Part shown: in pieces, positions 10,440-19,458 of the stretch
Position numbering within the stretch: the first letter of the stretch is position 1
Layout of the letters: the number at the start of each line of letters is the position of its first letter
From: Okeania sp. SIO2B3
GTDB taxonomy: Bacteria; Cyanobacteriota; Cyanobacteriia; Cyanobacteriales; Microcoleaceae
Length of the DNA: 64,000 nucleotides
NCBI RefSeq assembly: GCF_010672525.1
Contig: NZ_JAAHGH010000012.1
Coordinates: forward strand, 1-64,000
Direction of reading: 5' to 3'
The notes under the pieces: generated by a model
What the model was told of the DNA's origin: nothing
The model's database searches: none
The model's input: the letters and a program-made list of their open reading frames with translations, nothing else
Program-made: the position numbers and the translations under genes

Positions 10440-10584
10440 TTTTCCTTTATGTATGGGTTTAATACCCCACCGTCACCCGCGGTGCTTAAAATTCTTTGGG
10501 GTGAGTAGACGCGGAGTGGAAGGTCGCCCTTCTATTCCCATACAATTTTCCCTTCTGCCTCCTGCCTCCTGCCTTCTGCCTTCT
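10440..10584. repeat. Dispersed hairpin repeat plus CCTGCCT/TTCTGCC tandem between rplC and rplD
   Basis: The element starts tgggtttaataccccaccgt, continues with cacccgcggtgctta, and ends in a tandem of CCTCCTGCCTCCTGCCTTCTGCCTTC-type units (about 10555-10583). It matches the plan of the repeat between rpsE and rplO. No reading frame of note is present. Confidence 0.5.
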
Positions 10585-11268
10585 TCAATTTTGACCTACT
10601 ATGTTGGCTGGAGCAATGCTGACTAATGTGCCTGGTTTACCAGGAATGCTTCCTTTGATCAGCAATAGGTCTCTTTCTGTATCTATTCTCACGACTTTGA
10701 GTTTTCTAGTAGTGACTCGCACGTTTCCTAAATGTCCTGCCATTTTCTTACCTGGATAAACACGCCCTGGTGTTGTTCCTGGACCTGTGGAGCCAGGCAA
10801 ACGATGGTTTTTGGAACCGTGAGCCATTGGTCCACGTCTAAAGTTATGACGTTTCTGATAGCCAGCAAAGCCTTTACCAATACTTTTTCCTGTGACATCA
10901 ACGAGTTGGCCTGCTTCAAATAGATCGACTTTTATTTGTTGACCTAGTTCAAAGTTACCTGTATTTTCTACTCTGTATTCTCGTAGATGACGTAAGGGAA
11001 TACCACCAGATTTAACTAAATGTCCTTGTTGAGCATTAGTCAAATACCTATTAACTTCTTTTGGTTCTTTGATATTGAGTTGACGGGTTTTATTTTTGGC
11101 TTCTCCATATCCTATTTGAATTGAAGTATAACCGTCTGTTTGTTCGGTTTTAATTTGGGTTACTACACATGGACCAGCTTGTACTACTGTTACAGGAATT
11201 GCTGCTCCTGTTTCAGGTTCAAATACTTGTGTCATGCCTAGTTTTTTCCCAAGGATACCAACTACCAC
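10585..11268 (-). CDS. rplC: 50S ribosomal protein L3
   Basis: L3 lies near the peptidyl transferase centre and initiates large-subunit assembly. The 227-residue protein starts with a GTG at 11268 preceded by a clear AGGAGAG ribosome-binding site, then [20 protein letters not shown]. It contains [20 protein letters not shown] and [20 protein letters not shown], diagnostic of L3. It is the first gene of the block, so the operon promoter should lie in 11269-11763; I could not single one out. Confidence 0.98.
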   Translation of the reverse strand: MVVGILGKKLGMTQVFEPETGAAIPVTVVQAGPCVVTQIKTEQTDGYTSIQIGYGEAKNKTRQLNIKEPKEVNRYLTNAQQGHLVKSGGIPLRHLREYRVENTGNFELGQQIKVDLFEAGQLVDVTGKSIGKGFAGYQKRHNFRRGPMAHGSKNHRLPGSTGPGTTPGRVYPGKKMAGHLGNVRVTTRKLKVVRIDTERDLLLIKGSIPGKPGTLVSIAPANIVGQN

Positions 11269-11763
11269 TGTCGCTCTCCTATACTTTATTTATGCACTAC
11301 AAAAATAATGTTTTTTTTACTAGCTGTCAGCTATCAGCTATTAGCTATCAGCCTAAAAATTTGTATTAGGTATCTGTTTGCGGAGCATTCCGTCAGGAAA
11401 CGCTTTTTAGTTGAAATAATTGATTTTTTTAACAGATTTGTACCTAATAATTAATAAATCATATTATTTACACATAAATAATAGTTTAAACTTATCCCTA
11501 TATCTTAATTACAACAGTGGTTAATTTCATCACTATTTCTTAGGAGCGATCGCCCTAAGTCTATTGTTAGTAATAGTTAACTTCTGTTTGATTGTATTAG
11601 GATAGGTTTTACTGCTTTAACCAAGTTTATGATCAACTTTGATGCTTTTTAAAATAACATCAGAATTAAACATATTATTAGTATTAAACCAGTAGCGTTG
11701 CTAGATTTAACTAATGACTTAAGCTTGTATTAGTCTTGATTGTGACATACTCCCACGCCAACC
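11269..11763. other. Leader region of the ribosomal block, no gene
   Basis: About 495 bp upstream of rplC without a credible reading frame. It contains repeats of the agctatcagctattagc type (11318-11352), a family F element (tttgcggagcattccgtcagg, about 11377-11402), and at 11735-11775 the right end of the neighbouring tnpB remnant. The rplC promoter is expected here. Confidence 0.4.
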
Positions 11764-12200
11764 TTAAGGTATGGTGTGGGCTTCTCGTTTCCCAGTCCCG
11801 CTATTGCGTCGGACTCCACAAGCTTTAAGAACGGAATGCCCTACCGCCCTATTTTTGATATTTATTGCTGCATTCAAATCGCAGTCAATAATCACACTGC
11901 AATTGGCACAAGAATGAGTTCTTTCTGATAATTTTTTGGGGACTTTTTTACCACAATTTGAACAATTTTGGCTGGTCTTTTGAGGATTCACAGCTATAGT
12001 CTTCTATCCAGCATTTTCAGCTTTGACAGTTAAAATAGTTAGAATTTGTCCCCATCCAGTTGATTGCCCAAGTTTTAAGCTTGATTTTCCCACCAGAAAC
12101 AGAAATTTTTAAATTAAATAATGGTGAAAAACTCCAGAATGGCATTGTCAATCAATTGGACTTGGACATCGAATCCAATTAATTTACCACCGATTCATCT
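11764..12200 (-). pseudogene. TnpB C-terminal half, disrupted
   Basis: The minus strand 11991-11764 encodes NPQKTSQNCSNCGKKVPKKL, then SERTHSCANCSVIIDCDLNA, AINIKNRAVGHS and a tail: the four-cysteine zinc finger and final RuvC motif of TnpB. Upstream, still in register, one reads GWGQILTILTVKAENAG, then a TAG stop, then KTIAVNP, so the frame is broken and the N-terminal two thirds are gone. Direct repeats and a hairpin at 11745-11790 look like the IS right end. It is a different tnpB lineage from the one at 1.4 kb. Confidence 0.82.
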
Positions 12201-12739
12201 CACACCAATTTTTCAAATATGGCGTGAGGCTTCTCGGCGATGTAGCTAATTTTTTCTCTTAAAGTACTAGAGAATTTATAGAACTAATACTCTGCATGAC
12301 AATAAGATATCATCGTTTAATAACAACGATAATATTTATATTTACCAGCTATTATTTTTTAGCTTTTTGTCTTTAGCTCTAGTTCTTAGCTTTATTGTCG
12401 CCAGGACTTGAGTAGCTTGCTAATCAGTATCCTTTTTTTTCTAGGAAGTGTAGAAACTTACAAAACTGACTATTTCTTCATTCTTAGAGTTGAAATAGAT
12501 AGCTAAGTAATCGTTTATTAACCTTGGTACAACCCCGATAGGAGTTAACATAGGTCATACTTACCTAGTATTTCACTTTTTTCGGCGACAATATATAATT
12601 ATATAGTATTTACTAAGACTTGTCTAGTAGTTTAAATAATTTTTTTTTCAGGTTGCTAGGAAGACAAGTATCTTTGATTTAAACAACTATAATCCAGATA
12701 TAACCACCTACAATTTAAAAATTAGGGACAAGATTGAGC
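12201..12739. other. Intergenic, A+T-rich, no gene seen
   Basis: About 540 bp between the tnpB remnant and ndhN. A short copy of the tnpB right-end motif (atggcgtgaggcttctcgg) lies at about 12219-12238. The rest is A+T-rich with no supported reading frame. The ndhN promoter is presumably here. Confidence 0.4.
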
Positions 12740-13216
12740 ATGGCACTAATTACTACTGGTCGAGGAATGATTAAAGATTTGGAGAAGTCTGGGTCTTTGG
12801 CCGTTTATGTTCCTTTGGAAGGAGGTTTTGAAGGGCGTTATCAACGTCGTTTAAGGGCTTCTGGCTATGTAAGTCACAATATTACTGCTAGAGGTCTTGG
12901 GGATTTGGCCATGTATCTGACAGGGGTGCATGGAGTCAGACCTCCTCACTTAGGTAAGAAAAGTACAGGTAATGGCCCAGCAGTTGGTTATGTTTACTAT
13001 GTACCGCCAATTGTTAGCTATCGATTGGAACAATTACCACCTAAAGCTAAGGGTTTGGTTCTGTGGATTATAGAAGGCCAGATTCTATCTAGTCAAGAAA
13101 TTGAGTATTTAACTGTCCTACCTAAATCAGAACCACGAGTTAAGGTGATAGTAGAAATGGGAGGCGATCGCTTCTTTAGATGGACACCACTTCAAGATGC
13201 TTTGGTACCTGGCTAA
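12740..13216 (+). CDS. ndhN: NAD(P)H-quinone oxidoreductase subunit N (NDH-1)
   Basis: NdhN is a peripheral, oxygenic-photosynthesis-specific subunit of the thylakoid NDH-1 complex, which takes electrons from ferredoxin for cyclic flow and respiration. The 158-residue product begins MALITTGRGMIKDLEKSGSL and contains YVPLEGGFEGRYQRRLRASG, GVRPPHLGKKSTGNGPAVGY and KVIVEMGGDRFFRWTPLQDA, matching the family along its length. The ATG at 12740 is preferred over the TTG six bases upstream because homologues start MALITTG. ldpA follows 67 bp downstream on the same strand. Confidence 0.97.
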   Translation: MALITTGRGMIKDLEKSGSLAVYVPLEGGFEGRYQRRLRASGYVSHNITARGLGDLAMYLTGVHGVRPPHLGKKSTGNGPAVGYVYYVPPIVSYRLEQLPPKAKGLVLWIIEGQILSSQEIEYLTVLPKSEPRVKVIVEMGGDRFFRWTPLQDALVPG

Positions 13217-13283
13217 AGAGTTTTTAAGCTAACATTATTCATTGTACTTCAAATTTTTTTGAGCTAAAGGCTACTATATAAGC

Positions 13284-14507
13284 GTGAGAGAACGCTATTA
13301 TCCCCTAATTTCCCTAAAAAAAGGCCACTGGTTCAAGTTGATCTGTGGGGCCAGCTTTCAACATCTGCCAACAGTAAGAAATTTAACATTAGCTTATACT
13401 TTGGCAGGTGCGGATTGTATTGATGTGGCTGCCGATCCAGCGGCGATCGCTTCTGCTGGGCAGGCTTTGCAGGTAGCAAGGGCTCTCAAACATTGGGCCA
13501 ATAGTCAGGGATTTGGCTACCAAACAGTACCATGGATAATGGTCAGTATCAATGATGGAGAAGATCCTCATTTCCGGAAAGCTGAGTTTGACCCTACTGT
13601 TTGCCCCACAGACTGCTGGCGACCTTGTGAGAGAGTCTGTCCGGCAGATGCTATAGTTTTTTCGGAAGATAGAGATACTATAACTTCTGGTAATTCAGGG
13701 GTTATTGATGAACTTTGCTACGGTTGTGGAAGATGTTTGTCTGTATGTCCTAAGCAGCTAATACAGGCTCGCTCTTATGTATCCACTCCTACTTCTATTG
13801 CATCATTAGTATTGCAGACTGGTGTAGATGCCATTGAAATTCATACTCAAGTGGGAAGAGAAACTGATTTTAGGCGACTCTGGAAAAGCATAAAACCTTG
13901 GGTAAGTCAATTAAAACTAATTGCTATTAGTTGCCCTGATGGAGAAGGGCTAGTAGAATATTTACAAAGTTTGTATGAAATTATTTCTCCTCTTCCTTGC
14001 GCTCTAATCTGGCAAACTGATGGTAAACCGATGAGTGGAGATATTGGGGCAGGTAGCACAATGGCTGCGATCGCATTGAGTCAAAAGGTTTTGAATGCAA
14101 AACTACCAGGGTATGTACAGCTAGCAGGAGGCACAAATAATTCTACTGTAGCCAAGCTTGTTGCTAAAGGTTTGCTAGCTTCTGAGAATAACAAACAAGA
14201 AAAATCTACTAAAAATTTAAATACTTATATTCCGGAAAATAGATTTGTTTCTGGTGTAGCTTATGGTAGCTATGCCCGCGTTTTGTTGTCACCAATTTTG
14301 GAAAAATTAGAAAAAATGCACAAATCACAGCTGCAGGCAATTGAATCTGTCTACAGTACAACTACCGCTAATGCCAAAGCACTCACTAATGATTCCCAGC
14401 TAACAAAGCTGGAAGTTTTACCGGAACTTCTTTGGGAAGCAGTCAGTTTAGCGAACTCTTTAGTTTCCCAAATCAAAAAATCGGATCTAAGTAAAATGAG
14501 GAATTAG
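13284..14507 (+). CDS. ldpA: LdpA, iron-sulfur redox sensor of the circadian clock
   Basis: LdpA in Synechococcus elongatus copurifies with clock proteins and adjusts period to redox or light state. This 407-residue product starts at a GTG and opens LISLKKGHWFKLICGASFQH. Two cysteine clusters, CPTDCWRPCERVCP (about residues 110-123) and CYGCGRCLSVCP (about 148-159), fit binding of two 4Fe-4S clusters. The N-terminal part (ADCIDVAADPAAI) and the C-terminal part (QLAGGTNNSTVAKL, GVAYGSYAR) are characteristic of LdpA. It follows ndhN and may share its transcript. Confidence 0.93.
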   Translation: MRERYYPLISLKKGHWFKLICGASFQHLPTVRNLTLAYTLAGADCIDVAADPAAIASAGQALQVARALKHWANSQGFGYQTVPWIMVSINDGEDPHFRKAEFDPTVCPTDCWRPCERVCPADAIVFSEDRDTITSGNSGVIDELCYGCGRCLSVCPKQLIQARSYVSTPTSIASLVLQTGVDAIEIHTQVGRETDFRRLWKSIKPWVSQLKLIAISCPDGEGLVEYLQSLYEIISPLPCALIWQTDGKPMSGDIGAGSTMAAIALSQKVLNAKLPGYVQLAGGTNNSTVAKLVAKGLLASENNKQEKSTKNLNTYIPENRFVSGVAYGSYARVLLSPILEKLEKMHKSQLQAIESVYSTTTANAKALTNDSQLTKLEVLPELLWEAVSLANSLVSQIKKSDLSKMRN

Positions 14508-14733
14508 TAATGAATTTCCATAAGAGAATTTTCTTTGATACCAACATGGAAATAGAAGGCGGGTTGAAATCAGGGTAAAAACGCTTAAACTTCAGTATGT
14601 ATGTGTTAAGCTCGCCCCCTCAAGATTTATAATTCGGTCAGTCGCCGGAATTGATATAAATCATAGTTTCAGTTTTTGCCTCAAAAGCTTTTTTCTCACC
14701 CACCAGTAGAATAGAAGTCACTTTTAACAAAGT

Positions 14734-16506
14734 ATGCAGATAACAGACGACCTTAATAGATTACTAGAAATTGTACCAGACCAAGTTAGACGGCCTCTAC
14801 TGCAACATCAACAGCGAAATAACCTGATCGAAATTGTGATGGATCTGGGTCGCCTCCCAGAAGCTCGTTTTCCATCCCATGCAGAATACCTGGGCGAAAT
14901 TCCTATTTCTAGAAAAGACCTCAATTATTCCATAGAACGAGTTGGTCATTTTAGCAGCGATAATCGAGCAGGTATTGAGCAAACGCTACACCGGATTAGT
15001 GCTATTCGCAATCGCACGGGAGAAGTTATTGGTTTGACTTGTCGAGTAGGGCGGGCAGTTTTTGGCACAATTGGTATGATTCGCGAGTTAGTGGAAACCG
15101 GAAGGTCGATTTTGATGCTCGGTCGCCCTGGTGTAGGAAAAACAACGGCACTACGAGAAATTGCACGGGTGCTGGCTGATGATTTAGAAAAACGGGTGGT
15201 GATTATTGATAGCTCTAATGAAATTGCTGGGGATGGAGATGTTCCTCACCCTGCTATTGGTCGTGCCCGTCGGATGCAAGTTGCTCGCCCGGAACAACAG
15301 CATCAAGTGATGATTGAGGCGGTGGAAAATCATATGCCAGAGGTAATTGTGATTGATGAGATTGGTACGGAATTGGAGGCTCTGGCAGCGAGGACTATTG
15401 CAGAGCGTGGCGTACAGTTAGTGGGAACTGCTCATGGTAATCAGATGGAAAATTTGGTAAAAAATCCGACTCTATCCGATTTAATTGGGGGTATTCAGGC
15501 TGTAACTTTGGGAGATGACGAAGCACGACGTCGGGGTTCTCAAAAAACTGTTCTGGAACGTAAAGCGCCGCCAACTTTTGAAATTGCTGTGGAAATGTTG
15601 GAAAGACAGCGTTGGGTAGTTCACGAGCAGGTGGCTGATACTGTTGATGCTTTGCTGCGGGGGCAGAAACCTAATCCACAAGTGAGGACTGTGGATGAGA
15701 ATGGTGAGGTGAAGATAACACGAGAGTATAATAGTACTCCAAGATTGGGTGGGGGTGTTAATCAGAATGCGGGAGCGCTATTGGGACAGTCAGGGGGAAT
15801 GTTGACTTCTCGTAGTGGTTTTCGTGATTCTGGTTATATTATGCCATTGCCTAATAAAGCTCAAGTTAATCAACCAGTAGAGTTTTCTGAGTCTAAGTCT
15901 TTTGAAGAATTATTGGATGAGTCTTTCTCGGGAAATGGGATGTTTTCTAATGGAAATTCAGGGCGTTGGGAAGCTCAGGCGACGGGTCCGAATGGTGAGG
16001 ATTTGCCTTTGCATATTTATCCTTATGCAATTCCACGTCATCAAATGGAACAGGTGATTAGTACTTTGGGTTTGCCTGTGGTTTTGACTAAGGATATTGA
16101 TAGTGCGGATGTGGTGTTGGCTTTGCGAACGCATACCCGGAAACAATCTAAGTTACGACATATTGCTAAAGCTCGTCATGTGCCTATTCATGTGATTAAA
16201 AATAGTGGTTTGCCTCAAATTGCTAAGGCATTGCGACGGTTATTGGATATGGAAGATCCTAGCACTCCTGAATTTGCTGATTTGAATTTGTTTGCTGCTT
16301 CAGCTTCGGAAGATGAGATGGAGGCTTTGGAGGAAGCACGGTTAGCAGTGGAACAAATTGTGATTCCAAAGGGGCAACCTGTGGAACTTTTGCCACGGTC
16401 TCCAAAGGTGCGGAAGATGCAGCATGAACTTGTGGAACATTATCGCTTGAAGTCTGCTAGTTTTGGAGATGAGCCTAACCGACGTCTGCGAATTTATCCT
16501 GCGTAA
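14734..16506 (+). CDS. ycf45: Ycf45-type AAA ATPase with C-terminal R3H domain
   Basis: This 590-residue protein has a P-loop ATPase domain related to SpoIIIAA-like and Ycf45 proteins: Walker A GRPGVGKTT at residues 130-138 and Walker B VIVIDEIG at about 204-211. An Arg-rich sensor-like stretch (GDDEARRRGSQKT) follows. After a Gly/Asn-rich linker, a second conserved block (LPLHIYPYAIPRHQMEQVIS) leads to an R3H-type nucleic-acid-binding end (RKMQHELVEHYRLKSASFGD). The function is not established; single-stranded nucleic acid binding is expected. The 226 bp upstream show no gene. Confidence 0.9.
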   Translation: MQITDDLNRLLEIVPDQVRRPLLQHQQRNNLIEIVMDLGRLPEARFPSHAEYLGEIPISRKDLNYSIERVGHFSSDNRAGIEQTLHRISAIRNRTGEVIGLTCRVGRAVFGTIGMIRELVETGRSILMLGRPGVGKTTALREIARVLADDLEKRVVIIDSSNEIAGDGDVPHPAIGRARRMQVARPEQQHQVMIEAVENHMPEVIVIDEIGTELEALAARTIAERGVQLVGTAHGNQMENLVKNPTLSDLIGGIQAVTLGDDEARRRGSQKTVLERKAPPTFEIAVEMLERQRWVVHEQVADTVDALLRGQKPNPQVRTVDENGEVKITREYNSTPRLGGGVNQNAGALLGQSGGMLTSRSGFRDSGYIMPLPNKAQVNQPVEFSESKSFEELLDESFSGNGMFSNGNSGRWEAQATGPNGEDLPLHIYPYAIPRHQMEQVISTLGLPVVLTKDIDSADVVLALRTHTRKQSKLRHIAKARHVPIHVIKNSGLPQIAKALRRLLDMEDPSTPEFADLNLFAASASEDEMEALEEARLAVEQIVIPKGQPVELLPRSPKVRKMQHELVEHYRLKSASFGDEPNRRLRIYPA

Positions 16507-16514
16507 TGGAATGT

Positions 16515-16792
16515 AATTAGGGCTTGCTGAAAAAGTCTTTTAGTAGGGGTAGGAGACAACCCACCCCTAACCCCTCCGGTGGAGGGGAAGACAGGAGACA
16601 GGAGACAGGAGAAATGGGAATTGTAGAGGAGGTAGGAGGAATTATTGTCCCAAGATTGTTCTGCCATAATCGCCCCAAAATACTAGCGTGCATGAGCTTG
16701 AGCAACCGAAAAGCTTGCACTTTTTCAAGGCAAAAAAAGGCAGCAAATCAATATCAGTCAATGCTTTGATATTTAATCAGCAAGCCCTAATT
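16515..16792. mobile_element. Family B MITE-like element with perfect 16-bp inverted ends
   Basis: AATTAGGGCTTGCTGA at 16515-16530 is repeated as its exact reverse complement at 16777-16792. Inside are the dispersed motif gtaggggtaggagacaaccc, a G/C-rich palindrome (ccctccggtggagggg) and GACAGGA tandem units. No transposase is encoded. Single-ended or altered copies of family B lie at 17041-17060, 19330-19412, 21891-21990, 38553-38690 and 40110-40223. Confidence 0.75.
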
Positions 16793-16901
16793 AAGATTCA
16801 AAAGTCAAAGTTCAAAGCTCAAAATCAAAGTATGTTTTGAGGGAAGGTATTTTAATTTTGACTAAAGAATTTTGGCTTTTGATTTATATAGAACCCATTT
16901 G

Positions 16902-17030
16902 ATATCATGTCCGGTTGAATAATTAGACTTTGGTGGAAGGAAGGCAGGAGGCAGGAGGCAGGAGGCAGGAGGTTTTCTCAAGAGTGTCACCTTAATTTTA
17001 TACACGCTCCGATGCTACCGGACATGATAT
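16902..17030. mobile_element. Family A MITE-like element with 13-bp inverted ends
   Basis: ATATCATGTCCGG at 16902-16914 is matched by CCGGACATGATAT at 17018-17030. The interior has a GGCAGGA tandem repeat and no reading frame. The best other copies are at 24515-24688 and 33448-33602; degenerate ones are at 21771-22077, 28547-28723 and near 56838. Confidence 0.75.
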
Positions 17031-17079
17031 GAGATATATCTAGGGTTTGCTGAAGAAATCTTCATAATATAAGTCCTGG

Positions 17080-17290
17080 ATTATTTAAGTTGATAGGCTT
17101 AAAGTAAATGTGGATTTATGAGGGGCTGCGTGCGGAATTTACTTCCGCACTTAAAACGCCCCGTCCCATTTGTGGTGGGTTAACCACATAATCCAGGGTG
17201 TTTCAACCCCTGGATATGTCAAATGATATTATTCCTTGATTAAGTCAATGCTCTCTCGCGAGAGCTATTGACTTTAATCTTGGTAGATTA
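17080..17290. other. Highly structured non-coding segment
   Basis: Three strong hairpins follow each other. GTGCGGAA/TTCCGCAC (about 17129-17150) is closed by GGGGC/GCCCC outside it. AACCCC-type stems lie around 17165-17215. At about 17234-17286 GTCAAT-GCTCTC-tcgc-GAGAGC-t-ATTGAC forms a long stem extended by an imperfect TTGATTAAG/CTTTAATC arm. No reading frame is supported. It could be a small RNA, a terminator region for the flanking genes or element debris. Confidence 0.4.
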
Positions 17291-17472
17291 ATTTAGCTTG
17301 AGCTTACCCTGCTACCACACCATAAAGTCTGCGGACAATTTGCTGCTGACACTCTTGCTAGAAGCACCAAACAGAAAAATATAATCCCAGATTTTACTAA
17401 TTATGTAGGTTTCTGATCAAGGTGGAAAATTTAAAGTTATTTTTTAAATTCTTCTTCTTTAGACTCAAAAAA

Positions 17473-18471
17473 TTAAGCGTGTTTTTTCAGCCAGCTAAAC
17501 ATAGCGCGCAAGTCTTTACCCACTTCTTCAACAGGGTGTTCTGCTTGTTGGCGACGCATGGCGGTAAATACAGGTTTGCCTGTTTGGTTTTCCATGACAA
17601 ATTCGCGGGCAAATTGACCAGATTGAATTTCGCTTAGGATTTTCCGCATCTCGGCACGAGTTTGGTCATTAACGATGCGAGGGCCACGAGTATAGTCGCC
17701 AAATTCAGCAGTATTGGAGATACTGTCGCGCATTTTTGCTAGGCCACCTTCAACAACGAGATCGACAATTAGTTTGACTTCGTGGAGACATTCAAAGTAA
17801 GCTAATTCTGGCTGATAACCTGCATTTACTAGAGTTTCAAACCCGGCTTTGATTAATTCACTTAGGCCACCACAGAGAACAGCTTGTTCGCCAAAGAGGT
17901 CAGTTTCAGTTTCTTCCCGGAAGCTGGTTTCGAGAATACCTGCGCGAGTTCCACCTATACCTTTGGCATAAGCCATGGCGCGATCGCGTGCTTGACCAGA
18001 AGCATCTTGGAAGATGGCAAATAGACAAGGTACTCCTTCTCCTTGTTCATAAGTGCGTCTAACCAAATGTCCAGGTCCTTTGGGGGCAACCATAACGACA
18101 TCTACGTTTGATGGAGGTATAATTTGAGCAAAATGAATATTAAAGCCGTGGGCAAAGGCTAGAATTTTTCCTTCTGTGAGATTAGGTTCAATTTCGTTTT
18201 TATAGACGGTTTTCTGCACTTCGTCTGGCAAAAGAATCATAATTAGGTCTGCTTTTTCGGCAGCTTTGTCTACTGGGTAAACATCTAGACCTGCTTCTTT
18301 TGCTTTGTGGGCAGACTTACTGCCTGGATATAGTCCTACAATTACTTTTGAGCCACTATCTTTGAGATTTAGCGCGTGAGCATGACCTTGGGAACCATAA
18401 CCAATGATGGCAATAGTTTTGTTGTTTAAGATGTCCAGGTTGGCATCGGTATCATAGTACATTTTGGCCAT
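17473..18471 (-). CDS. ilvC: Ketol-acid reductoisomerase
   Basis: IlvC converts acetolactate or acetohydroxybutyrate to the dihydroxy acids of valine, leucine and isoleucine synthesis, using NADPH and Mg2+. The ATG at 18471 has AGGAG eight bases upstream and gives 332 residues starting [20 protein letters not shown]; seven upstream in-frame codons are not needed. The Rossmann motif [18 protein letters not shown] is near residue 25. The C-terminal helical domain holds the metal ligands in [16 protein letters not shown] and the E-rich [16 protein letters not shown]. Class I length. It is flanked by repeats and stands alone. Confidence 0.98.
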   Translation of the reverse strand: MAKMYYDTDANLDILNNKTIAIIGYGSQGHAHALNLKDSGSKVIVGLYPGSKSAHKAKEAGLDVYPVDKAAEKADLIMILLPDEVQKTVYKNEIEPNLTEGKILAFAHGFNIHFAQIIPPSNVDVVMVAPKGPGHLVRRTYEQGEGVPCLFAIFQDASGQARDRAMAYAKGIGGTRAGILETSFREETETDLFGEQAVLCGGLSELIKAGFETLVNAGYQPELAYFECLHEVKLIVDLVVEGGLAKMRDSISNTAEFGDYTRGPRIVNDQTRAEMRKILSEIQSGQFAREFVMENQTGKPVFTAMRRQQAEHPVEEVGKDLRAMFSWLKKHA

Positions 18472-18817
18472 TATTTTGTCTCCTGTCAGCAACTATATAT
18501 TATTTATGCAAAACTTCTATTGTATCAAATATCGGTAAAATTTTCTACTCTACACTCTATAACCAAGTGGTGGTGCATTGTCATGGTGGTTTATCTCAAC
18601 GTTGGTCCTTGACCCGCGCTCTCCCGTTTTGCTGGCGCATAACTTTCCTAACGGAATGCTCCGCAAACGTTAACGGCTGTCGCCGACATGGAAAGCGGAG
18701 CATTCCGTCAGGAAAAGGCGGAGCAAGTGCGGCAGCTATTAGGGGAGCGGAGGGATGGGAATGCGAGCGCATTCCGGAGGAAAAACCAATCAATTTTGCG
18801 GCCCATGCCAATAGTAT
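18472..18817. other. Upstream region of ilvC with family F repeats
   Basis: The first 80 bp hold the ilvC leader. From about 18640 two copies of the family F motif (gcggagcattccgtcagg and its inverse) flank a cggctgtcgccgacatgg stretch, followed by a G+C-rich piece. Overlapping open frames here are antiparallel mirror frames in repeats and are not taken as genes. Confidence 0.4.
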
Positions 18818-19326
18818 CAGGATTTACGCAAAGACACTATATATAGCGCATAGAAAATAGAGCGATTGCTGACGCAAAGCTCCGCTAACGCCTAAAAAAT
18901 TATAGCCATCGCCCAGCTTTGCTGATTCTAAACAATCCAGAAAAACTTAAATGACTGTCATTTTAATTGCCGGATATTTGAGTTCAGAGACTAGATATTT
19001 AGATAAACAAAATCTCTGCCCCGTGTTTCAACATTTTTCAAATAACGATTAATTTGATCGTGGCTAACTTCTTCCAGATGATCGGCAAGATTTGTGAGAG
19101 TATAATTGTTCTGAGTTCTTATTACATACTGACAATATTTTATATAATTAAAATTCATCTTAAAGTATTGACAAGTAATTGGTCTGATACTAACCTATGA
19201 TACCAAGTAATTTATAGTAATTTTTGGTTGATTTTTAAGGTTTTTATATTTTGTTGTTCAAGCGATCGCCAAATAGAGAAATCCGGGTAAGGTACAACAC
19301 TATATATAGTGTCTTTGCGTAAGTCC
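18818..19326. mobile_element. 509-bp element with ~27-bp inverted ends carrying a transposase stub (family C ends)
   Basis: The left end at 18818-18846 (caggatttacgcaaagacac, then tatatatag) is matched by its reverse complement at 19300-19326 with one mismatch. The outermost part is the CAGGACTTACGCA terminus also seen in the short family C elements. Between the ends is the start of a transposase gene (18991-19158). It is a deletion derivative of an insertion sequence that could have been mobilised in trans. Confidence 0.78.
18991..19158 (-). pseudogene. Truncated transposase N-terminus (IS701/IS4-like DDE family)
   Basis: A 55-codon frame starts MNFNYIKYCQYVIRTQNNYT and continues LTNLADHLEEVSHDQINRYL, ending at a TAG. 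The YTLTNLAxHLxxxSHDxINRYL stretch is the N-terminus of a cyanobacterial DDE transposase family; the catalytic domain is absent. It lies inside the 18818-19326 inverted-repeat element. The family name is from memory of the motif and is tentative. Confidence 0.65.
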
Positions 19327-19329
19327 AAA

Positions 19330-19458
19330 GTCCAAGGTCGGGGGAGAGGCGAGGGGTGGGTTGTCTCCTGTCTCCTCCCCTCACCCAATAAGACTTTTTC
19401 AGCAAACCCTAATTATTAATTATTAATTATTAATTATTAATTATTAATTATTAATTAA
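19330..19458. repeat. Family B end fragment followed by 7-bp tandem repeats
   Basis: The inverted form of the family B end (ggttgtctcctgtctcc ... gactttttcagcaaaccctaa) ends at about 19412. Seven or so copies of a 7-bp ATTATTA unit follow to 19458, running up to the stop codon of the pentapeptide gene. Such short tandem repeats are common in filamentous cyanobacteria. Confidence 0.65.

Noticed and set aside
16524-16769. 81-codon frame within the family B element
   Set aside because: Lies wholly inside a MITE with tandem GACAGGA units; no ribosome-binding site.
18567-18860. Opposed 97- and 71-codon frames upstream of ilvC
   Set aside because: They lie in G+C-rich family F repeats, mirror each other and match no motif.
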